A stretch of 64,000 nucleotides of DNA, taken from Leidyana gryllorum EB-2025a. Taxonomy: Eukaryota; Apicomplexa. Location of the stretch: contig JBLWGC010000230.1 in NCBI GenBank assembly GCA_048772705.1, positions 1,426,001 to 1,490,000 on the forward strand, written 5' to 3'. The position numbers and the translations under genes were made by a program. Positions 39,661-52,400 of the stretch are shown one piece after another (the first letter of the stretch is position 1; every line of letters begins with the position of its first letter). The notes below the pieces were generated by a model. The model saw nothing but the letters and a program-made list of their open reading frames with translations, was not told where the DNA came from and made no database searches.

Positions 39661-42600
39661 ATGCCCTCCACACTTCAGGCTGACCTCCTGAAGAACGTCA
39701 AGGGCGTGTACAACTTCGACCCGGAGAGCTTCAAGGACTGCTGCCGCGGACTAGAGAGTTTCAGAGCGCAGGCCGATGCTTGGTCCACATGTATAGAAAT
39801 TGTGTCAGGTTCGGCTAGCTCCTCCTCAGAGTCACCTCCCACGCCCACTGGGAGCGACGGGACGAATGTGAGAACACGAGCTGCTCGGCGAGCGGGTGAG
39901 GAGGCTGCTGCTACAGCTCTGGACGTTGATGGGGATTTGTTGTTCTTTGCCGCGTCTACACTTGGAGCGGCTCTGATGGAAGGCCCGCCTCCTGAAGCTG
40001 CCCTGTCAGACTTGTTGAAATGTGCACAAGTCAGAAAAGACGCTCCAGAAGAAGTGATAGTGCAGATATCCTTCGCCATCGCCGCGGCTCTGTTATGGCT
40101 CTACGCAGGTGGTGGCGACCAGGACCCGGACAAATCAATTCTCGACCATCTCGACCCTATCCGTACCCAAACCACTTATGTAATCCACTGTTTCACCGGA
40201 CTATGTGACCTCGTGATAGATCCGAGATTTCCCGCTGCCCCCGAAGTGGTCACTGTTGCCAAAGAGCGACTAATCCCGGTGGCAGGAGAGCTTTTTGCCA
40301 TCTGGCACGAAGCCTCGTCCACAGCTGCTATAGACGCCCCCTCTCCCACTGGAAATGCCTGTGCTCGCGCGGCCAGTTCATGGTTTCAAATGGCCTACGC
40401 TATGGCGCTAACCGACCCTGTCGCCCTTGCCCCCCTCATTAATTCTTGGTTATGTCGGCCGGAAGAGTTTGTGGCCGATCTGGCACTATGGATGATGAAT
40501 CCTCACATATCTCCCCTGGCGCTGAGCACTTTTTTGAGCATTGTCGGACCTTGTTGCCACCAAGAGCTCTATGACCCAGTTGTTGGAACGCGTTTGTTGG
40601 ATTGCATCAACCGTGTGGGACTCCAAATGCAACAGGAGTCCTCGCCCTGGGCGGCGAACGTTCTAGCCAAAACATTTGTACGGGGAGCTGCTGCCTGCGC
40701 CAATCAGCTTCTGCCGGCCTTATTATTCGAAGTTGATCGAGATAGCACTGACTGCCAAACCCTCTTGACGATGCTGCTCCCTTGTCTGGACGCCCAGGAC
40801 CTCTCCATGCGCGAGTCTGCCTTGGGCACTTACTATGCGCTCGTCAGCTATCACTTAGCCCTGCGAAAGCAAGCGCAGACTAACACTTCTCTCGCAGCCG
40901 TCGTCACAACCAGAGAAGCACTGCTGCAACCCCTCTTGATGCCTGTCACCGAGTGGGTCTTCCACAAAGGCCTTCCCTTCCCAGATGGGGAGGCTGAAGG
41001 GTTCGACTTTGAGGCGTGGGTTGAATTTCGTGACACTTGCTGCCATTTCCTCACTGATGTGGCCTCCATAGTACGATATGACTTCATCTTGGGAGCTGCC
41101 GGGACTGAACTCCACGAGTGGATCAATCACGCCAAATCCGTGAGTGAGAGAGTCTGTGAAATGCGAAAATGTCCCTTCTTCCGTCAGTACGCTGGCAACA
41201 TAGTCCCGTGGACAAGAGTCGAGGCGTGTTTGACTGCTCTGGCCACTATAGCCCCGCAAGCGCCTGCTGGGCACGACAACTTTATCCCAATGGCCCTGCA
41301 GATCCTCCCACAGTTGCACTACCCCGATGAAATCGTTGAAGGACTGCTGCTGCGGGCTTCTGCTGCTCGACTCATACTATGGACGGCCCGATATGTTGGC
41401 ACCGATCGACGGATGTACATGCAACTCTTCAACCTCTGTGAACGCTTCGTGGTGTTCGTCTCAGAGTGCTTGGTAAGACGCCAAAACCGTTCCGACAGCC
41501 AGCCGCTGGACCATCGCGCCTCCTCAGACTCGCTCTGGGCCAAGCACCTCGCTGGGACGCTACATTCGTCATTGCGAAGCAGCGATCGCTGAGACAATCG
41601 CCGCCTTATGCAACGCCGCCATCCCCGCAAACGCCTCCAACGAACGACAGGACACCGACTTGAGCTCAACTGACCTGCATCACTTGTGTACCACCCTGAT
41701 CCAGCTACAGACCAGGTGTGTTAGTGATACCCGGCCACTGGAGCTTACAATTTACGTACCACAGAGATGCTCTGAGTCTTCCGACCCGATGCGCCCTCAT
41801 CATCGCTAACGCAGCTGTACTCAGCTGTATGGACGATGCCACCTGCAAAGAAGTTCGTCACTCACTCATCAAGGTGTGTTTGGCCAGTGGATCCTCGAGA
41901 AAAATATGATTTCATAGGGCCTGAAAATCCGCTTAGAAGAATTAATACAGCAAAACGGAGTCGAGTGCAAGGGTGTACGAGAAGTCTCCAAGCTCCTTCT
42001 GGTGACACTCCAGTCTCTCCCACAGAAAGGAAGAGTGCGAAGCCACTTGATTGAGGATCTGCAGGGTCTGCGTGAGTCCTCAAAACTCACACTGTGACAA
42101 AAAGCCACATCAGGCGATGATCTGATCAAGGACCACCAACTTCTGGAAGATCTCGAGCTTCATTGGCCGATCATGGACCACCTCTTCGCCACCGTTGGTG
42201 GACGAGACTGGGGCGCCGAAGCCATATCCTTGTGTATAGTCGCGGTGCTATCACAAATGCGCAGAGTGGTGTCTCAAACTTCGTAAGCTCATCCTCGTTG
42301 CTTCATCCACCATAGAGTGATAGGCTGTTCGGCAAATGTTGCAATCTCTTTCTCCAGTCGTTGGAGAAGCCTTCTGTCTACTATCTGGGGGGGATAAGAG
42401 ACGTAAGGTCGTGAACACAGCCGTCAATTGTCAGCTGCAGACCGTTCGCATGTTCGGAGGACTCGAGACGACCGCTGTACAGTCTGGGCTGCGGCCTCTC
42501 CTTCGAAGTGTGGTGGAGAAGACTGTGATGTACACAAGAGTATGACTCAGCTTCCAAGCATTTATTCGCTGCTTTCTCAGGTAGACGACGTCGTAGCGGA

Positions 42601-43400
42601 CCACCCTGATTTGGTTGGAATGGTTATTGACGTCCTCAATGTCGGCCTGCAATCCCCACCATGCAGTAAAACACTCTTGGAAATGCCAGAGCTCCCAGCC
42701 CTCTTCGATCGGATGATCGATCTTACTGGCCAATGCGCCCACCCCAAGGTATATAATGAGTATCAGAAGCTAAGATGCTTCGTTCATCGATGATCAGGTC
42801 CAATTGACTACCTCACATTTTCTTTACCGCGTGTGCTCATGGCCAGACCCTACTAATAACCTAACAGAGATCCCGGAATGGGTTCTCGCTCGGTATCACA
42901 ACGATGTCAAGAACGAAGTAACCACCAAGTGGAACGAATGTGTCGACTTCTGCAAATCGAAAGCTCTCGAAATGTTCACAGAAGAACGACTCACCAAATT
43001 AGTCAGCGGCACATTCTCAGAGCTATCGGCTCACACACAGAGTAAGCCGCGTAATTGCACTTTGCTCAAACGCACCAAAGACAACCCGGAATGGATCGAG
43101 ACTGTCGGCGCCATAATGATTCGCTTGCTGGAAACGTCACAATGTCATGCTGTTGTCGAGCAGGCGATCACCGCCGCCCTGACAATACCCCAGGAGGGCA
43201 TAGTAAATTTGTTCGGAGCGCTGGGTGAAGAGCGGTATAAAAGCTTGGTCGACCATCTGAAAACGACAGGAGATGCGTCTCAGTACTGTGCATTACTGTC
43301 TGAAGTAGTATATCGAGCCAGAGCCGTGCAAAAGCACGGAGCAGCTACCGCAGAAACACGTGCGCACACGACTTCACGGATCGGCCGATCCCGTAGATGA
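39661..43400 (+). CDS. Importin-beta-family nuclear transport receptor (transportin-3/Mtr10-like), 1,128 aa
   Basis: Nine exons: 39661-41472, 41528-41715, 41765-41873, 41918-42071, 42114-42282, 42318-42402, 42441-42539, 42581-42748 and 42798-43400. Frame is kept at every junction. The protein is a continuous alpha-solenoid. The N-terminus is like exportin/importin HEATs (SFKDCCRGLESFRAQADAWS, where family members have the LQxFQxSxxAW motif, then DLLFFAASTLGAAL). Later segments such as KPSVYYLGGIRD correspond to the YLYLxSxLVDEYG helix of transportin-3. The family imports SR-type or other cargo in a RanGTP-dependent way. The 35-nt intron before 42318 uses the second of two adjacent AGs, which alone keeps frame. 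The stop TGA overlaps the ATG of the next gene. Confidence 0.7.
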
Positions 43401-46400
43401 AACCCCCAGGTGGTTTGAAGCTCCATCTCGATGTGGACCAAATCAAAAGCCCCAACAACTCCATCCTATCGCCCAGAATCGCGGAACGCCGTGATCGACG
43501 TGGCATGACCCTCCGCAAGCATGGTTCAACACACAACCGACCGCGGAGGCCTGCCCGCACGTTCGATCAAACTACCACCGAGGGACCTACCCGATTTGTT
43601 GGCAGGGTCCCGTTGAAAAACGGGATCCCTATTTTCTACAGCAAGCGGAGGTGGCGCTCGCCTCTTAGGAATTTGTGGACTTTTCTGATCATATTCATAG
43701 GAGTAGGGGTCTTGTGGGATGTATTTGAGTGAGTGAATGTTCTCTGGCACAGTGTGACATTTGTGCAGGAATGAATACCAGTGGCGGCTAATTCTAACGG
43801 ATAAGACTCGTCTCAAGGTTATATCACGAGAATGTCCTATATACTTCCGGAAAGCATCAGCTAGAGAGTCGCCATATCTCTTGGTAACAGGATGGGCTTC
43901 GCAACTGACTCTGAACCGGGAAACTAAAGAAGGAGATCGTTATGATATGTCATATCATGAAGATTGGCCGCACGACAATTTGGGAGGTGCTAATTCGACA
44001 TCATTGGAACAATCAGACCACTCCGTGATGAGAAGTGAATTTATGCCGACCGGACAGGCGCTTGGTGGGGATTTGATCACCAATGCCACCGCCCCAGTAG
44101 ACATTCTGACTTTGGATAACGATGAATGGTTACCTTCGAGTCACTGCTCTGCTACCTTCTTCCTCCCGCCCGGTGCAGTTCTGGAAAGGGTGGAAGTTGA
44201 TATGTCAAGCCGCCGCAGCCATGGGGATCGGCCATCGGACACAATAAGAAGCGACGACCCTGAGGTACTGATCAAATGTACGGAGTCTTTCAGCGCTCGC
44301 ATATTCTCGGGCACCATACATTTGGCTGCAGTCGAAGCACCACAAGTTCGGATAAGTGCAATTGATGGTACAGTGAACCTGGGGCTTCCAAGTGATCTCG
44401 GTGTTTACCCGAACATTACCATGGACACTGGTTTGGCAATGGTGACGATCAGGTCTGCGCACAATACCGATCTGTCTCTCCCAGTCGAAGCTGCCCTTCG
44501 TGCGAGTATTTCGGCCCCATCAGTCAAATGGGTTCCGCCGGAGCCCAATAGAGACTTGCGCGCACACCTTTTGGCCTTGGTCCCACATCCCGAAGGCAAG
44601 CATCCCCAACACACGGGCATCATACGGGTCCGGCAACTAGCTGGACAAAGTATCACACACTTGTCTGTTGGACATGGACGTCGAGTCAGTTGGATAGGAT
44701 TGGAGCATCTACAGCCTCCTCACTTTGTACATGAGCATCAAGGGAGGATAGGCCAAAAGTTGGACTGGCTTTCGGACAATAGTGCCAATCCATGGGAAAT
44801 GACTGCTCGCATCCATATTGCTGGGTGCGATGGCTTCCGTTTGGAGGACACTGAGAATGATGCCATTTATGACTTCAAGTATGTTGCTAATAGCGCCAGT
44901 TTGGGCAAGCAACCGCTGCCTGCATGGTTCAGCGCGGGTTTGCTAGCTCCACAGCATGCTCACTTCGAGGCCCATTCAATAGGGTATATCGCGCATGATG
45001 AGTATGCACTTAACGCCGTTCAGGACTATTGGAATGAGGATTTGAACACAGTGGATCCTACTGAGGAGAATGGTTTAACAAAGCGTGCCTCCTGGTTGTC
45101 AAAAGTCGTTAAGTTTAAAGGATTGCACACGTCCACACCTCTGCGAGGTATATCTCATGGCGCTGAAGTGATAGACGGAATTGGAGTTCTTCACCGGGAA
45201 GATCTTACGACGGATGTATGCAATGATGTCACGCGATTGCTGGTCAGCAAGCTGCTATGGACTGCACTGAAAGTCTCGTCACGCCCCCGAAGCCGTCTTC
45301 TGCAAGTCGTATTGCGACGAGTCACTGTCAAGACGACCGCGGCTTTATGGGGTCGTGTCCGAGACTACATCCTCGGAGGACGCATTCGCCGAGTCGAGAG
45401 GAGACAAAAGGAGCAGTTTGTGCAGGAAATTCTTGAACTGGAGAACGAATCAATCACTCATAGACCAACTTCTTTCATGGACGTTCTAGGATATGTGGTG
45501 TCGGTCTCCCTCACATGTCTGATAGCAGTTATAGCAAGTTTGACCACGAGCACTTACTTGAAAGAGTTGATGACTACAACCAGCATGGAATTCAGGTGGC
45601 GATCCGCGATTATCATGGCACTTAGCCGCCGACAAACTAACACCTTTGAAGATGAAACTGCTCAGAGTCTCGGAATTGGGGAACGCCAACAAACAATCAC
45701 TCAACTGAGTGCTGTTCAAAGAGACGATGATGACACTATTGGCGAGGTTACATTGCAGGGAGGTTTGGAAGCGAGTAGCAGGTGGTTTCTCACTGCCATT
45801 TGCGTACACACCCCCACTGAGGGCATTCTGCTGCGGTGGAATGCCAACGCTTCTCCCTTTCTTCAATACAGCAACTCCGATGCAGTGGAAGGTGACCAAC
45901 AGGAGGGCCAGCCACGACACGAGGGCACAATAATGCTGACAAGTGACATGGCCGACATCCTTCGAGTAAAGTTCGTGGTATGGACGGACGAGGAGGTCGA
46001 ACCTCGCCTGTTCTACTCTTATGCACGGCTTTCCAACATCACCACTCTACGCACCTATGGCGCTGTTCACAGCCTTCTATTCTTGCCTTTCAGCCTACGT
46101 ACGGCGTTCAGCTTGGTGAGTGTTCAGACATTCTATGACACTACGTATTTCGGCAGTCTTCGGCTAGCGCTCATCTTGGGTTACGCTTCCGGTGTCAGAT
46201 AGTTGTTATTGGAGGCGACAGTGTACCAATTGATGTTTCCAACTTCAGTCCAGAGCAAACAGTGCCCTATATGACCTTCGCCACGAGCTTGCCACGACAG
46301 TACCTCTCGGTGATAGCTGAGAAAGCTTCTTATCAGGCGCAACTCAAGCGGCAACTCAGTTCCTTTGGGATCTTCGTCCGCAAGCATCTGGTCAGAGCAC

Positions 46401-49400
46401 ACGGCACTCAAATCCCCTTCAGAATTTCCAAACTCGTACTTCACAAAGAGCAACCACAGCGAAATAAGGAGTTCTTGCTGGGGATATTCGCTGGCACAAA
46501 CATGCGAGGAGCCGAGAGACTGATGATCTTCACTGGAGTCAAGTGTGTCGATACCATCATGGTACGATTGGACGTGGTGAGTAGCCCTAAGCCCGACACC
46601 ATACTCTTCTCTATCACAGGCCAATGGGCCCATGGAAATCCGCAGAGATCGGTTTTCGATGAACGGAATCACATTTGTGATAATGAACAGTCAAAGTATG
46701 CGGATAGTCGCTACAGGTTATGCTGATCTTGCATCTGTCTATTATGGTGTGAACAAACGCCAACTGAGTGGAAATGATATCACTACGCTGGAAGATATCG
46801 AAGTCACACTCTATATTCCCCAGAGTTTGTCTGCGGACGCCACCAGGGCGCCATGGGGATCCGTCAAGCTGACTTGGGACATATCTGCCATCAAACTTCT
46901 GGAGTCCAGGGTTCCCGACCAACACATTGTGGCTCTGGAGGAGTCATTGACCGAGAGGAGGTCATCAGACTTGAGCACCGCATCCAGAGCCAGAGAAGCA
47001 GACTCGCGGCCCACTCCCTTCTGCTACAGCTACATATCCAGCATGGAAACTACGCTACCCGTCACTTCCGCCAGAGCGGAAGTCCCCGCTGTCTTGAGCA
47101 GTTCCTCCCGCCATCGAGATGGCATCATTCGTGCAGAAGATCGTTTACCATTCATACAAAACAGAGACAATGTAATGCAGTCAGGCTCTCTGGCGTCCGG
47201 ACATCCTTTCTTTAATGACACGCGTATGCCACTAAAAGATTCGTACTTTTTGGACGGTGAGTGATACATCCAAGCCCACTCTAGCTATTTCCTTCCAGAT
47301 CTTCCTGGCGATGTTCTCTTGGAGGGAACAGAGCACCTCATCCGCTGGAAGTGGGAGGTGGACAGCGCTGAGCACCTAGGCCTTATCAGAGGTCAGAGTG
47401 ACTTGCCAAGAGATCTTTATGGATCAATTGGATCGAGCAGCAGCCTTCTTTCATCGACCAGCGATGGGACCATAGGTTCACCAAAGCACACGATCAAGAC
47501 ACCCGAAGCCTACCTTTACCTTTGTGCTTATCCATCCGGTCGTGTGCTCAGCCAGCTACATCACGGAAGATCTATCGACCCTAGACTGAATATGTATACT
47601 TGGAGTGTCCAGATGCCCAAATTTCAGGACAGTGACTGTGGAACAGCTGAGGAGAAGAATGTGTTATATCAGGCGTTCAAGTATACACGACATCCCGGCT
47701 GTCAATTGTGCTACTTCGTCCTCACCAATGAGGAGTTCCGACGCGTTCCGGGCAACCGGTTCGACTTCGTCAGTTTTCAGCAACTCAAGCAAGTCTCGGA
47801 GCGGAAAGGGGCCCCGGCAGCACGACCAATGAGCAGCAGTACCAACAAAGACGAACAAGAGCCTCCACGCATCAAATATGTTGTCAGTCATGCCTTCTTC
47901 ATCACTAAAGGATACCTCTTGGCAGAGCTCGACTTTATCTATTCTGCATTCTGCAGAGCCGAGAACTTGCAGAAGGCACCCTTGAGTGCCAGCATTCTGC
48001 TTCGCTACGGCATCACTGTCTTGCCCCCTCGAATTATCAGAGTCTGTGAAGATATACGTGCCAGGCTACCTTTCGAAAAGTCCAAGTCAGACAACCCTTT
48101 CCCAGGGTCCTCTTCATCGGTGAGCGGGCAGGCCGGATCGTACAGTGACGTGGGAGACACCGATGGCCCACATGTCATAAGAAGACGGAGACGCCGCTCG
48201 ACTTTTGCTCAATCGCAAGGTGAGACGGAGTCGAGTGCAACTGACCCCAAAGAGCTGGTGATCTGCCCAAGAGCGATGATGCTGAGCTCGGACACAATTG
48301 TGGCCTCAATCGCTCCGGGAACGGGCGTTGATATTGGGGAGCAGCCTGATGATATCGAGTTGGAGAACTTGGATGATTTTTCTGGCGGTGCGAGACAGGC
48401 GGAAGCTCGATTCTCTATGACCGTGAATCGGCGTGCAGCTGTCACTTTTCAAGACAATGACCGACAGGAAAGCCAGCGTCGAGGAACCCCGATGCTCAAC
48501 GGGCCCTCAAATTTCCTGGGAGAATTCACTGGGTCTTCCCTGAGCGTCCACAAGTAAGGGTTGTACAAAGCAGAGTGTGCACTATTTGTCTGCAGATCTT
48601 TGTCGAGGATGGAAATCCTACTGGAGGGATGTGAGCTTTCGCAGGACCGTCGCTGGTGGACGACAACTGTCCAAAGTGTTCCCGAGGCGGGCCCGATTGG
48701 ATCTTACCTATACCAATTGCTAAGCGATTGGTACCTCAAGATACGAGTCTTGACATATGTCTCAAATCTTGGGATAGGGCCCAAGGCAGCCAACATCCGG
48801 AGTATGAACAGAGCTCATTGGACCCGCGACATTATGCAAATCTGCGATGTCTTCCGAATCGCTGACTTTTGGAGCACGGTGATCACTTGGGTGATGGACT
48901 TCGAATTGCTCCCTGGGACAGAGTCGGTCCATGCCCAGCAGAGCAATACCTTATTCTTCGGTCGTCACCCCCGCCGATCAGCATTCAACGTGTTCAGTAT
49001 CAGTTACCTTCAGAGCTGGATGCTACACTACATGTCCAAGTTGCTGGCGACAGCATCCAAGTAAGTTGCACAATCAGATTAATGTTGTCAAGTGTTTCAC
49101 TCTTTGCGTGTAGAGGATTGAGATGTGGTATGAGGTTCTACTTGACCGTCTCTACATTTCTGACACGCTCCACCGTTGGTCGGAATGTTACTGGGCGGGC
49201 TGAGAAGCTAACTCCAGGTCAGCAACTCGAGTTCATCGTGCTGCCGTTCATGATGGACTTTTTGAGTATGGCCGAAGAGCTATTCTTATACACACTTGTC
49301 CCTTGCCTCTTGAGCTGGGCACTGCTGGCCAGACTGGATGCTATCCAGACAGAGCAGGCCGGCTTCATACTGCATACCGCTTCTAACATGGAGATACAGA

Positions 49401-52400
49401 TGTGTCAATCGAGACCAAAGAATACATTGGCTTGTTCTCAATTTGCTGATGCACCGTTCACCATCGCCACACTTCTCTTCCTGGCCAGCTGGGTACTATT
49501 GAGTCTCTATTTGATCATTTACCGCTCGTGGACAAGAAGAGACATGAAGAGTTTGACAGGGATGGGAAGATTCCTGAAATCAGAGTGGGCCAGTGAGGTG
49601 ATGCTCCATATTTCAGCGACTGGTATCATTGGATTCTTTATTGTTTTCTCGTTATGGTTCTTCCTGGGATCTCTGATAGCTACTGAACGATTTCTTCCGT
49701 ATACGATCATGCTGGTCACTCTAGGAATCTTAGTGTGGAGGATTTCGGACACATTTTCATCAAGTCGCAAAGCAGTCGAAGACCTATTGAACAAGCACCA
49801 GACAACACTCATGGAGATCGCGATGGATCATTGGGTCCGTAGTCGTCGGATAACTCTTCAAAACTCCCGCAAAGGCGTTCCGACCATTGAAGCATGGCAG
49901 ACTCGAGAAATGGATGTATTACGTGACCGATATCGGCGATTCAAAATGGAGGATTTTGCTTCATCCAGTGCTCGCCCCGCGACGGCACTGGATAGAGTTG
50001 CCAACCCCTCTGCCATGATTAAGATTCCCACTGCGTCGCCTTCAGATAGTATGCAAGATGCCAGGGCCGCAGTGGAGCCCGTGGAAGCTCAGTGGAGACT
50101 GTACAAGGGTCAGTTGACACATGAGCTGGCAGTGGAACGAATAGTGTGTGCTTATGATCTGGTTTCGCACGGCAGCACTTCCAGCAAGACGTCGCCAACC
50201 CTGGTGAGCGCTGGGCCGACTAGTGCCATGCTCTGGAATACGGCATATAAAGGCTCGCCCAACGCATCGCGGCAGATGGAAGCGAGTGACCGACACCCTC
50301 CCTCCCCTCGTCTCTCCCTCTCGTCTTCCCGCGACATTGGAGAAGACCACTCGGCGCCGGAGCGTCGACTTTCCCAGGCTTCCACAGAAGGCGAGAATCT
50401 TGCATTGTCAGCCGCGGATGACAGTAGCGGAAAGAGCCAGGAGGTTATTGAACATCACCTGTTTCAGGCCATTCAGGTGGCATTCCAGAGTCAACAAGTA
50501 ACGGGTTCGGCGTTGCGCAGCTTAGTGGATGAGATATTGTATCAAATGGCTTCTTACGAGTATGACCGGATACCAAACAGTCGAAACGCTGGAGTTCGAG
50601 AATATCGTCTGAAAGAAGACCAAGGAGCACACGGTGAGTCTCTGCAAGGGAAATGTCTGAATAGTCAGATGATAGGCTCTGCTAATGCCCCGCGAAGGAT
50701 GGGACGACTGAGCTCCAGTCTTGATAGCATGGATAGTCCACCCATCGGTCCAGAAGCTTTCGAGTTTGAGTTCGACGACGAAGATCGACCGAAACCGTTT
50801 TCATGGGAACAGTTCGAGCTTCCCTTCGGTGGTGAGGTGCCTTGTGTTGTGGTCGATGTCATTCACCCACTTTGCTTAGCGCGATTGGCTCGTGTTGAAG
50901 AAGTGGAGGAGCAAATTGATGCATTCAAGCCGCTCGTCTCCCAGTTTGAGATGGCGATGCTTGCTGACGGGGTTCTTTGTGGAGCCCAATTCGGGTGAGT
51001 ACGGCTTTGAGGGACGTAATCCACCCTTTTCTTAGGTATCGAGTGCAGAAGAAGTTCTTGAGCAACTTCCAGCTTCCCTGCGCCTTGGTGGCCAAACCAA
51101 CGATATTTCATTGTCCGTATGTTCCTTTGGACGCCAAGCTACTATTGCTCTTCTGTGGATACGATCGAGATGATGATGGGCGCTTGAGCGAGATCGAAGC
51201 CAACTTGTGGCTCGGAGGCAATGGGATTGTACTCAAACCCTTGCGGTGGGCCGATGATCCAGAGGTGCTGGTTGGATATCTTATGCAATTCCAAGTGGGT
51301 GGGGGCCCGGACGGGACCGGAGAGCCCTCCACCAAGACCAGAGCTTTCGCAGTTCTTCCTCAACCTATAATCGATGCCAGCCAGAAGAGTCAGTTCACTG
51401 GGGTTGATGTTTTGTACCCAGACGAGCTCATCGAGATCTTGGAGAAGGCGATCATTTGCGCGCCCGTCACGGAGTGGACAGACTTCTGCAGTTTCATGCG
51501 TGATTGTTTAGCTATCAAAGTGGATTTGAATCAAGGCTTGAGTCCCTACCATTTCCGATTATTCTACCATCGAACTTTCGATGTGGGGTGTGAGTGGCCT
51601 CTTCGCAAGGACGCAAGCACGCGATATCTGTCCGGACCAGCGAGTATTGTGTCTCCCACAAATCCGATGGTAGATGCGTGGATCAAAGGACGGTTCACCA
51701 GAATGTTTCATCCCAAGGAAACTGACTCGACGACAGCTGTCCCAGAGACTGAGAAACTGGCACGAAGAGGAAACATGAGTAGCGCGGAGAAGTTGTTGGC
51801 TGGCGGACAAGTCCTGGACAGGAATGCAAGCGGGGACATTCTGCACTCCCCCGGAGAAAGAGACGATTTCGGCCAAGCCAACGGGTCTTATGGGATGTTG
51901 TCGCATACCACGGCATCTCTTCTTCTCGGAGGTCGAGGCTATCCAATGGATCTGAAAAGTGACCCACACGCTGAAAGTGATGTCTCTCTGCAGCCACCAG
52001 ATAGATCCGCCTTGTTAGCTCCCAAGACCAGTACTTGCGCGGTTTGCGCCGGCTACAGATTCGGTGGCAAAGTGCGCGACCGGCAGCTGGACTCCAGCGT
52101 TTCATCCAAGCACCACCTTGAAATGATCCGACGACTTAGCGGCATCTTCTCGTATCTGCAGAGAAATGAGGAGGATCCCGAGTTCTGTCATATCGAGCAA
52201 ACCTTCAGTGACGTCAAAGGTCTTGCACGAATTCTCACCGCCACACAGGCTCAAATTCTTGTACCCTTATTCGGTCGTCACGCCGTTGCCAATTCGTTGA
52301 CATATGTTGCCACACAGCAAATCACATCAGAGATGGCCAGTCAGGGATTATCGATCGAGTCAGTTGAGACTGAAGGTCAGCGTCGAGCGACATCGGAGTA

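Noticed and set aside
48869-49113. Independent start for a gene beginning in exon 6/7 of the giant gene
   Set aside because: The frame there is intron read in an alternative frame. Exon 6 (48596-49060) joins exon 7 (from 49114) in phase.
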